12,050 nucleotides of DNA, taken from NCBI GenBank assembly GCA_017419325.1, contig JAFOLN010000137.1, forward strand, positions 1 to 12,050. Reading direction: 5' to 3'. Each line of letters opens with the position of its first letter. Positions within the stretch are counted from its first letter, which is position 1. Shown piece by piece: positions 6,956 through 12,050 of the stretch. This DNA comes from Clostridia bacterium (GTDB lineage: Bacteria; Bacillota; Clostridia; Oscillospirales; RGIG577). The translations under genes and the position numbers were made by a program. The notes below the pieces were generated by a model. The model had not been told where the DNA came from. It made no database searches and saw nothing but the letters and a program-made list of their open reading frames with translations.

Positions 6956-6975
6956 CCAAGTTCACAATTTGTCAA
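6947..6975 (-). promoter_or_regulatory. Sigma-A promoter of the MFS gene
   Basis: TTGACA (6970-6975), exactly 17 bases, then TATCAT (6947-6952). The -35 is perfect and the -10 five of six. It begins directly after the stop codon of dehydrogenase B. The -35 is the second copy of a TTTGACAAA direct repeat, the first being the last codons of gene B. Confidence 0.75.
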
Positions 6976-6976
6976 A

Positions 6977-8020
6977 CTATTTGTCAAACTTTATCATAAT
7001 TTTTATATCGGTGCCATTCGGATTTTCAAGGTCTGCGAACGCCTGCTGAACCTCTTCGAGCTTAATGTCTCTCGAATACTGCTTCATAACGTCGAACTTC
7101 TTGTCCGCAATGATCTTCATAACTTCCTTGAACTCCGGTGCGGTGTAGCCCAGGATACCGATAACGGTCAGTCTGTAGAGCATGTGGTGGTAGATCGAGT
7201 ACGGCTTCGGAATGAACTGAACACCGATGAGAGCTACCTTGCCGCGCATCTTCATTGCAGCAAGACCGTTGTTCGTACCGTTTATATTGCCAGAGCACTC
7301 GATGAAGTAGTCGAAGCCCTTGCCGCCCGTTGCAGCGCGGAGTTTTTCAACCACCTTTTCGTCTGCGCCGTCGAACAGCTCGTCGATGTAGCCGTCCTTT
7401 AATACCTTGCCGCCGCGGAACTTGTTGACCTCGGTCATTGCTACGTAGCTTGCGCCGAAATACTTTGCCCACTGTGCAGCGAACGAGCCAATGATGCCGC
7501 CGCCGGAAACGAGAACGGTCGCGCCTCTCGTTATACCGAGCTGCTTGCATGCCGAATACGGAGTGGATGCGGGCTCAATCATTGCAGCCTCTTCGTCGCT
7601 CATAGCGTCGGGCAGCTTAACTGCCATCTGGGGAGCTGCTCTCATAAGGTCGGAATAGGAGCCTCTTGCAGCCTCCTGCGGATAGTTGCCGGGAGCCGGG
7701 ATCTTCGAAGTGCAGTTGTCGAAATCGCCTGCAAGACATGCGTCGCATCTACCGCAGTAGGTGGTCAGCGGGATAGTCGTGATTCTGTCGCCAACCTTTA
7801 AGTCTTTTCTGATGCCGGGGTCTACCACGATGCCGGCATGCTCATGACCGGGAACCGTCTTGTTGTAAAGCTGGCCGCCGCCTACCTGCCAGAAATGAAC
7901 GTCCGAGCCGCAGATACCTACAGCCGTAGGCTTCATAAGAACGTGATAACCGTCCGCCTTCGGTGCGTCGATCTGAACTATCTCTATTTTCTTATCACCA
8001 GTAATCATTGCCGCTTTCAT
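6977..8020 (-). CDS. Zinc-dependent MDR dehydrogenase paralog B
   Basis: This 347-residue zinc-type alcohol/polyol dehydrogenase has all expected sites. The catalytic zinc ligands are Cys37 (GICGSD), His59 with Glu60 (PGHE) and Glu149 (EPAST). His42 of DVHFW fits the proton relay. The structural-zinc cysteines are 89, 92, 95 and 103. The Rossmann motif is SGGGIIG (172-178) and Glu197 after the next strand suggests NAD(H). The family interconverts secondary alcohols and ketones (sorbitol, threonine and butanediol dehydrogenases are relatives). I cannot name the substrate. The start at 8020 is placed by GAGGTGG about eight bases upstream; a frame seven codons longer would cover that site. It is intermediate between paralog A and the C/D/E group. 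There is no clear terminator after it, so some read-through into the MFS gene is possible. Confidence 0.93.
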   Translation of the reverse strand: MKAAMITGDKKIEIVQIDAPKADGYHVLMKPTAVGICGSDVHFWQVGGGQLYNKTVPGHEHAGIVVDPGIRKDLKVGDRITTIPLTTYCGRCDACLAGDFDNCTSKIPAPGNYPQEAARGSYSDLMRAAPQMAVKLPDAMSDEEAAMIEPASTPYSACKQLGITRGATVLVSGGGIIGSFAAQWAKYFGASYVAMTEVNKFRGGKVLKDGYIDELFDGADEKVVEKLRAATGGKGFDYFIECSGNINGTNNGLAAMKMRGKVALIGVQFIPKPYSIYHHMLYRLTVIGILGYTAPEFKEVMKIIADKKFDVMKQYSRDIKLEEVQQAFADLENPNGTDIKIMIKFDK

Positions 8021-8062
8021 TATTTCATCCACCTCTCTCAAAATTTTTCCTTTTTATAATTT

Positions 8063-8091
8063 ACGGTATCTTATTGTGGCAAAAATACCGT
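8063..8091 (-). promoter_or_regulatory. Inverted repeat in the leader of dehydrogenase B
   Basis: ACGGTAT and ATACCGT form a perfect 7-base inverted repeat with a 15-base spacer, located about 8 to 36 bases downstream of the predicted transcription start of gene B. It could be an operator or a leader hairpin; there is no U-tract on the minus strand, so it is not a terminator of that strand. Confidence 0.4.
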
Positions 8092-8105
8092 TTTTCAATA
8101 ATATT

Positions 8106-8135
8106 ATTCTATCATTGTTGTGCAAAAAAAACCAA
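8106..8135 (-). promoter_or_regulatory. Candidate promoter of dehydrogenase B, loose copy of the C/D module
   Basis: ATTGGTT, a T-run, then TGATAGAAT: an extended -10 (TGA before TAGAAT at 8106-8111) and a TTGGTT box at 8130-8135, 18 bases apart. Genes C and D have ATTGGAT and TGATATAAT 16 bases apart. The order and the sequence at both ends are kept, with two bases more between. Confidence 0.5.
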
Positions 8136-8385
8136 TCGGAAAATATGTCTATTTATTTGTTAACAATCTGTTTACATCTTATTTGTTTTCTGTTCATTTG
8201 CGATGAAAAATCACCTTTAAGTACTACATATATCATTCTTTTTCTGATTTTTTGGGCGTTTTCCGGTTTATTTGACAGTGTTTAGCGCCTTGTTTTCCGC
8301 AAATACCCTGCTTTTTCATTTTATAAAAGTTGATTATCTAATACTTTTTTACTATTCATATTCTCCGATACGGTATTTCTATTAT

Positions 8386-8423
8386 AAAAAACACGGCGCA
8401 GCGTGAAAAAAACTGCGCCGTGT
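8386..8423 (-). terminator. Rho-independent terminator after dehydrogenase C
   Basis: ACACGGCGCAG and CTGCGCCGTGT form a perfect 11-pair stem with an 11-base loop, followed by TTTTT on the minus strand. The arms are at 8413-8423 and 8391-8401. It starts 14 bases past the stop codon of gene C. A T-rich run on the other side (8428-8434) means it could also work on the plus strand. Confidence 0.92.
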
Positions 8424-8436
8424 CATATTTTTTTGC

Positions 8437-9483
8437 TTATAAGCCGCGCGGGAACTGAACCATTATCTTAACCTTGTCGCTGTCGGGCTTCTTTAATTCC
8501 TCATATGCCGCCTGGATGTCGTCGAGCTTCCAGTCGCAGGAATAATGACGCATTACGTCTATCTTCTTGTCTGCGATGAGCTTTATAACCTCGTCGAACT
8601 CGTCGAAGGAATAGCAAAGATGGAACTTGAGCGTGGGGCGCTTGTAAAGAGCCGGTATTAAGTTGAGCTGAGCCGGCTTGTCGGACGAACCTATCATGGT
8701 GATGGTCGCGCCGATCTTGCAGGCAAGAACCGCCGTGTTTATCGGAACGGACTGACCGGTGCACTCAAACGCATAGTCAAAGCCTGCACCGCCCGTTGCC
8801 TTCAAGAGCTTCGGTACAAGCTCGGGGTCAGCGCCGTCGAAGAGCTCGTCTATATTGCCGTCCTTTAAGTTCTTTTCACCGCGGAACTTGTTTACCTCGA
8901 CCATTGCAACATAGCCTGCGCCGAAGTATTTAGCCCACTGTGCGGCGAAGGAGCCGATGATGCCGCCGCCGAATACGATGACCTTCTCGCCCGTCAGTAT
9001 TCTCTGGCGCTTAACAGCCGAATAGAGCGTTGCGCAGGGCTCTACCATTGCAGCCTCTTCGTTGGACATGCTGTCGGGAATCTTTCTTACGAGCGACGGA
9101 GCCGTTGCAAAATATTCAGCCATGGAGCCTGCGGGGCCGTTCGGGAAGTTGCCTACGCCGGTCTCTCTGTTTTCGCAGCGGTCGAACTTATGTTCAAGGC
9201 AGGGGCCGCATTTGCCGCAGGGAGCGGGCAGCGGTATGGACGTAACTCTGTCGCCGGGCTTTAAGTCGGTACGAGCGCCGGGGTCAACTACTATCAGCGA
9301 ATGCTCGTGACCCACGCGGGTGAACTTATGCGCCGGAAGATCGCCCAGATCCCAGAAATGCAGGTCGGAGCCGCATATACCTACGGTCTCAACCTTCGTT
9401 ATTACATGATAGCCGTCGGACTGGGGCATCGGGAAATCCTGAACCTCTATCTTTTTCGCACCGGTGATTATCGCACCTTTCAT
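8437..9483 (-). CDS. Zinc-dependent MDR dehydrogenase paralog C
   Basis: This 348-residue zinc-type dehydrogenase has a complete active site: Cys37 (GICGSD), His42 (LHFW), His59-Glu60 (VGHE), Glu148 (EPCAT), structural-zinc cysteines 89, 92, 95 and 103, NAD motif FGGGIIG (171-177) and Glu196 after the following strand. It belongs to the tight C/D/E group, sharing MKGAIIT at the start, CLEH.FD.C, GN(I)DELF and a VQFPR ending with D. Compared with D and E it differs most in the substrate-side segment around residues 250-290 (IGSSDKPAQLNLIPALYKRP), which may mean another substrate. The start is set by GGGAGGA eight bases upstream. The gene has its own promoter (9541-9568) and terminator, so it is a single-gene unit. 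Specific substrate not recognisable. Confidence 0.93.
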   Translation of the reverse strand: MKGAIITGAKKIEVQDFPMPQSDGYHVITKVETVGICGSDLHFWDLGDLPAHKFTRVGHEHSLIVVDPGARTDLKPGDRVTSIPLPAPCGKCGPCLEHKFDRCENRETGVGNFPNGPAGSMAEYFATAPSLVRKIPDSMSNEEAAMVEPCATLYSAVKRQRILTGEKVIVFGGGIIGSFAAQWAKYFGAGYVAMVEVNKFRGEKNLKDGNIDELFDGADPELVPKLLKATGGAGFDYAFECTGQSVPINTAVLACKIGATITMIGSSDKPAQLNLIPALYKRPTLKFHLCYSFDEFDEVIKLIADKKIDVMRHYSCDWKLDDIQAAYEELKKPDSDKVKIMVQFPRGL

Positions 9484-9539
9484 TTTTACATTCCTCCCAT
9501 AACTATATATTTTTTTGCTTTTGCAATGTTGTTGTGTAA

Positions 9540-9570
9540 TATTATATCATATTCTAACAAAAATCCAATA
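9540..9570 (-). promoter_or_regulatory. Promoter of dehydrogenase C, copy 1 of the shared 31-base module
   Basis: TATTGGATTTTTGTT, six variable bases, then TGATATAATA. TATAAT (9541-9546) is a perfect -10 with the TG extension; the TTGGAT box (9563-9568) sits 16 bases upstream. The same module lies before gene D with 28 of 31 bases identical. A/T-rich DNA upstream could act as an UP element. The predicted leader is about 50 bases. Confidence 0.75.
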
Positions 9571-9611
9571 GATATTTTAAGATTTTTGTATAAATTATCG
9601 GTTATTTTATG

Positions 9612-10088
9612 CTAATTCATAACTGCAGCGGAAAAATTTAAGACAGCGGCGAATATTATCCACAAAAGATACGGCACATACAGACATGAAGATATCTTAT
9701 CAGCCTTTTTCGTCTTTAAAAATGACACGACCGCGGTGAAGAACAAAAGCACTATCCAGAAGAACGCCGCCCAGAAGTTGTTCAGTATAAAGAATATGGG
9801 CGTCCAGAGATAGCTTATCGCAAGCTGGACCATAAAAAAGTTATTGGCTTCGGAAAGCGCTTCAGAGTCCTCCCTTTCCGGAAGCAGAAAGCGCAGGCGG
9901 TAAAGAACTATGCCCATTAAAAGATACAGCGCGGGCCAAACGACGCGGAAAACCGCCGGAGGCGGAGCGAACGCGGGCAGCGCAAGGCTTTCATATAGTC
10001 CCTCTGCGCTTATTGCCGCCGCGCCCGAAAGGAAGCCCGGCACCTCTGTTATTAGAACGGACAGAATAAGCTTTCCCGCTTTTTTCAT
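9612..10088 (-). CDS. tspO: TspO/MBR family membrane protein
   Basis: This 158-residue protein has five predicted membrane segments (about residues 6-26, 46-64, 82-102, 105-124 and 137-156), the usual size and topology of the TspO/MBR (peripheral benzodiazepine receptor) family. Signature parts are LPAFAPPPAVFRVVWPALYL (36-55) and the last helix YLLWIIFAAVLN (140-151), with the family's W-x-x-F-A-x-x-L-N pattern. Bacterial TspO proteins bind porphyrins and related ligands and are linked to tetrapyrrole and stress responses, but the role varies. The start has a modest AAGGGG site about 11 bases upstream. It lies alone between dehydrogenases D and C, after the terminator of D. No terminator is visible after it, so its transcript may enter the promoter region of C. 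Nothing in the sequence ties its function to the dehydrogenases. Confidence 0.9.
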   Translation of the reverse strand: MKKAGKLILSVLITEVPGFLSGAAAISAEGLYESLALPAFAPPPAVFRVVWPALYLLMGIVLYRLRFLLPEREDSEALSEANNFFMVQLAISYLWTPIFFILNNFWAAFFWIVLLFFTAVVSFLKTKKADKISSCLYVPYLLWIIFAAVLNFSAAVMN

Positions 10089-10153
10089 AAACGATATCCC
10101 CTTTTGTCTTTTTTAATAAGTATATCTTCCGCGGCGGGATATTATTCTATATG

Positions 10154-10179
10154 AAAAGAGCGCGGCCGAAAGGCCGCGC
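10154..10179 (-). terminator. Rho-independent terminator after dehydrogenase D
   Basis: GCGCGGCC, TTTC loop, GGCCGCGC form a perfect 8-pair stem (10172-10179 and 10160-10167) followed by TCTTTT on the minus strand. It is about 28 bases past the stop of gene D and separates it from tspO. Confidence 0.88.
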
Positions 10180-10207
10180 CCATGGGATAAGCATATTTTG
10201 TTTTACA

Positions 10208-11251
10208 TCAGTCACGCGGGAACTGAACCATAATCTTTACCTTGTTGCAGTCGGGCGACTGGAGCTCCTTGAAGCAGTCCTCTATCTCCTCCAGCTTGCA
10301 GTCTGCGGAGTAGTATCTTAAAACGTCGAACTTCTTCGTTGCGATAAGGTTCATTACCTCGTCGAACTCAGCATCAGTGTAGCAAAGATATGCCTGAAGA
10401 CGTGCGCGCTTGAACAGAGCAACGATATTATTGAAAAGGATCGGCTTTGCGGAAACGCCGATTATAGCGATGCGGGCATACATTTTGCTTGCCATCATAG
10501 CCATATTGAGGGGCTCGGAGTGACCGGTGCATTCGAGCACAAAGTCAAAGCCCTTGCCGCCAGTCGCCTTTAAGAGCTTCTGTAAGAGCTCGGGATCCTT
10601 TCCGTTGAACAGCTCGTCTATATTGCCCACCTCGAGGGTCCTCTTGCCTCTGAATTCGTTTACCTCGACCATTGCAACATAGTCCGCGCCGAAGTATTTC
10701 GACCACTGTGCGGCAAACGAGCCGATGATGCCGCCGCCGAATACGAGCACCTTATGGCCGCGCTTTATGCCCATATCCTTGACTGCGGAATACGGAGTAG
10801 CGCAGGGCTCTACCATTGACGCCTCTTCGTTGGTCATGCCGTCGGGTATCTTTCTTACGAGGTTAGGAGCCGTGATGAAATATTCCGCATATGTGCCTGC
10901 GGGGCCGTCCGCAAAGTTTCCGACGCCCTTTATTCTGTTCGTACAGTCGTCAAAGCGGTGCTCAAGGCACGCCGTACACTTGCCGCAGGGAGCGCTTACG
11001 GGAAGCGAGGTAATTCTGTCGCCCACCTTAAGGTCGGTGCGTGCGCCGGGGTCAACTACGATGCCGGCATGCTCATGTCCGGGGCGGATGCCCTGGTATC
11101 CGGGCTTGTCTCCGAGCTCCCACATATGTATGTCGGAGCCGCAGATACCGCAGGTCTGTACCTTCATGATGACATTCTTGCCGTCCGGCTCGGGCTTCGG
11201 GAAGTCTCTGATCTCCAGTTTCTTATAATCGGTAATTATAGCGCCTTTCAT
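10208..11251 (-). CDS. Zinc-dependent MDR dehydrogenase paralog D
   Basis: This 347-residue zinc-type dehydrogenase has the full set of sites: Cys37 (GICGSD), His42 (IHMW), His59-Glu60 (PGHE), Glu148 (EPCAT), structural-zinc cysteines 89, 92, 95 and 103, NAD motif FGGGIIG (171-177) and Glu196 suggesting NAD(H). It is the closest relative of E: by hand count about 165 of the 202 visible E residues are identical with no gaps. Most differences fall in the last 40 residues and a small patch near residue 205. The start follows AGGAGGA with normal spacing. It is a stand-alone unit with its own promoter, an operator-like palindrome at the predicted start site, and a terminator. The substrate is not identifiable by eye; polyol, sugar-acid and amino-alcohol dehydrogenases all share this architecture. 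Confidence 0.93.
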   Translation of the reverse strand: MKGAIITDYKKLEIRDFPKPEPDGKNVIMKVQTCGICGSDIHMWELGDKPGYQGIRPGHEHAGIVVDPGARTDLKVGDRITSLPVSAPCGKCTACLEHRFDDCTNRIKGVGNFADGPAGTYAEYFITAPNLVRKIPDGMTNEEASMVEPCATPYSAVKDMGIKRGHKVLVFGGGIIGSFAAQWSKYFGADYVAMVEVNEFRGKRTLEVGNIDELFNGKDPELLQKLLKATGGKGFDFVLECTGHSEPLNMAMMASKMYARIAIIGVSAKPILFNNIVALFKRARLQAYLCYTDAEFDEVMNLIATKKFDVLRYYSADCKLEEIEDCFKELQSPDCNKVKIMVQFPRD

Positions 11252-11285
11252 AATTCACGTTCCTCCTATTTATTTATTTTTCTGT

Positions 11286-11304
11286 TTACCCATACTATGG
11301 TTAA
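11286..11304 (-). promoter_or_regulatory. Operator-like palindrome at the start site of dehydrogenase D
   Basis: TTAACCATAGTATGGGTAA is a near-perfect palindrome (eight of nine half-site positions match, one central base). It begins five bases downstream of the -10 hexamer and so covers the predicted transcription start. Gene C has no comparable site, so D may have an extra layer of repression. Confidence 0.5.
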
Positions 11305-11307
11305 GTC

Positions 11308-11338
11308 TATTATATCACATTGCAACAAAAATCCAATA
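11308..11338 (-). promoter_or_regulatory. Promoter of dehydrogenase D, copy 2 of the shared 31-base module
   Basis: TATTGGATTTTTGTT, six variable bases, then TGATATAATA, with TATAAT at 11309-11314 and TTGGAT at 11331-11336, 16 bases apart. It matches the module upstream of gene C at 28 of 31 positions. Conservation continues across the spacer beyond what sigma-A alone needs, so part of the block may be a regulator site. Confidence 0.75.
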
Positions 11339-11340
11339 CC

Positions 11341-11366
11341 TTTTTTGTGTTTTTTGTGTTTTTTTT
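11341..11366. repeat. Phased A/T tracts upstream of the dehydrogenase D promoter
   Basis: Three T-runs of 6, 6 and 8 bases start every nine bases, as a short tandem repeat of TTTTTTGTG (A-runs on the transcribed strand). They lie directly upstream of the -35 region, where an UP element or bent DNA would act. It may also be simple slippage of a low-complexity run. Confidence 0.5.
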
Positions 11367-11395
11367 ATGTTTAGGGCGTCAGGCTTCTTCCATAT

Positions 11396-11423
11396 AAAAA
11401 GGAGCGCGGCAGAACCGCGCTCC
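11396..11423 (-). terminator. Rho-independent terminator after dehydrogenase E
   Basis: GGAGCGCGG, TTCTG loop, CCGCGCTCC form a perfect 9-pair stem (11415-11423 and 11401-11409) followed by TTTTT on the minus strand. It resembles the terminator of gene D in its GAGCGCGG arm, consistent with the whole unit having been duplicated. Confidence 0.92.
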
Positions 11424-11438
11424 CAATACCCGGGAAAA

Positions 11439-12050
11439 TCAGTCTCTCGGGAACTGAATCATCATCTTTACCTTATGCGAGGTGGGAGAATGAAGCTCCT
11501 CAAAAACAGTATTGAGGTTTTCGAGGCTGCAGTCTCCCGAATAGTGACGCGACACGTCGAACTTTTTCGCAGCAATCAGGTTCATTACCTCGTCGAACTG
11601 CGCGTTCGTATATCCGAGATATGCCTGGAGGCGTGCGCGCTTGAAGAGCGCCACTATGTTATTGAAGGGCACGGGCTTTACCGATACGCCTATTATGGCG
11701 ATGCGTGCGTACATTCTGCTCGCCATCATGGCCATGTTGAGCGGCTCCCCGTGGCCAGTGCATTCAAGCACATAATCGAAGCCCTTGCCGCCTGTGGCCT
11801 TTAAAAGCTTCTGTAAGAGCTCGGGGTCCTTGCCGTCGAACAGCTCGTCTATATTGCCGTCATCAAGGTTCTTTTTGCCTCTGAATTCGTTTACCTCTAC
11901 CATTGCAACGTAGTCCGCTCCAAAGTACTTGGACCACTGTGCGGAGAAGGAGCCTATTATGCCGCCGCCGAATACGAGCACCTTGTCGCCGCGCTTTATG
12001 CCAAGATCCTGCACGACGGAATAAGGCGTTGCGCAGGGCTCTATCATTGC
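11439..12050 (-). CDS. Zinc-dependent MDR dehydrogenase paralog E, C-terminal part (runs off right edge)
   Basis: The last 203 residues of a fifth paralog are visible; the frame is open to the right edge and the start, the catalytic Cys/His and the structural-zinc region lie outside. The visible part begins just before the zinc-ligand Glu of IEPCAT. It then shows the NAD motif FGGGIIG, the EVNEFRG segment, the ECTGHGEPLNMA catalytic-domain return and the MIQFPRD end. It aligns without gaps to residues 146-347 of paralog D at roughly 80% identity, making these two the youngest pair in view. Its terminator follows within 20 bases of the stop codon. Its promoter, and any sixth copy, would lie beyond the window. 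Confidence 0.9.
   Translation of the reverse strand, partial: AMIEPCATPYSVVQDLGIKRGDKVLVFGGGIIGSFSAQWSKYFGADYVAMVEVNEFRGKKNLDDGNIDELFDGKDPELLQKLLKATGGKGFDYVLECTGHGEPLNMAMMASRMYARIAIIGVSVKPVPFNNIVALFKRARLQAYLGYTNAQFDEVMNLIAAKKFDVSRHYSGDCSLENLNTVFEELHSPTSHKVKMMIQFPRD

Larger units (their letters stand above)
8021..8436. other. 416-base A/T-rich intergenic region between dehydrogenases C and B
   Basis: This gap holds the terminator of gene C (8386-8423), the promoter of gene B (8106-8135) and the hairpin in the gene B leader (8063-8091). The stretch 8136-8385 is A/T-rich and I see no gene, RNA gene or repeat in it, apart from one ATACGGTAT at 8368-8376 that echoes the half-sites of the leader hairpin. 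A 69-codon plus-strand frame at 8076-8285 lacks a ribosome binding site and is not called. Confidence 0.7.

Noticed and set aside
6978..6995. Direct repeat TTTGACAAA at the end of gene B as a second promoter
   Set aside because: The first copy has no -10 at usable spacing; only the second fits a -35.
8063..8100. Plus-strand terminator (ACGGTAT/ATACCGT followed by T-run)
   Set aside because: The stem is only seven mostly A/T-rich pairs with a 15-base loop, and no plus-strand gene precedes it.
8076..8285. A 69-codon plus-strand frame encoding a hydrophobic peptide in the gap between genes C and B
   Set aside because: It starts at a GTG with no Shine-Dalgarno, overlaps the gene B promoter and leader, and A/T-rich DNA yields I/L/F-rich frames by chance.

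Overview
The window looks like chromosomal DNA of a spore-forming anaerobic Firmicute (class Clostridia). The reasons are a yabP-yabQ-divIC-S1 gene block (yabP and yabQ are sporulation genes), strong AGGAGG-type ribosome binding sites, compact rho-independent terminators and sigma-A-type promoters. Genus cannot be called from the sequence. Every gene I can support lies on the minus strand, so transcription runs from high to low coordinates.

Housekeeping part (1-4338). In transcription order: cca (tRNA nucleotidyltransferase); yabP and yabQ, which overlap by ATGA; divIC (division initiator); an S1-domain RNA-binding protein ending in a terminator; trxB (thioredoxin reductase); and, 10 bases further on, the N-terminal 110 residues of an amidohydrolase that runs off the left edge.

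Accessory part (4356-12050). This is a tandem array of five paralogous zinc-type medium-chain dehydrogenases (MDRs), called A to E here from low to high coordinate: A 4404-5429, B 6977-8020, C 8437-9483, D 10208-11251, E 11439 to beyond the right edge. An MFS transporter with its own promoter and structured leader lies between A and B, and a TspO/MBR membrane protein lies between C and D. C, D and E are closest to each other (D and E about 80% identical over the visible 202 residues), B is intermediate and A is most divergent. This gradient suggests stepwise tandem duplication. A has lost two of the three usual catalytic-zinc ligands (Cys to Thr, Glu to Ser) but keeps the structural-zinc cysteines and the NAD fold. 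C and D share an almost identical 31-base promoter module, with a looser version upstream of B. A, C, D, E and the MFS gene each end in a clear terminator; B does not.

Working together: the layout suggests uptake of a hydroxylated compound, perhaps a carboxylate or polyol, by the MFS carrier, and NAD-linked oxidation or reduction by a family of dehydrogenases with diverged specificities. The substrate cannot be read from the sequence. I see no CRISPR, tRNA, rRNA, insertion sequence or phage gene. The array itself, its shared promoter module and the zinc-site-degenerate paralog are the parts most worth following up.
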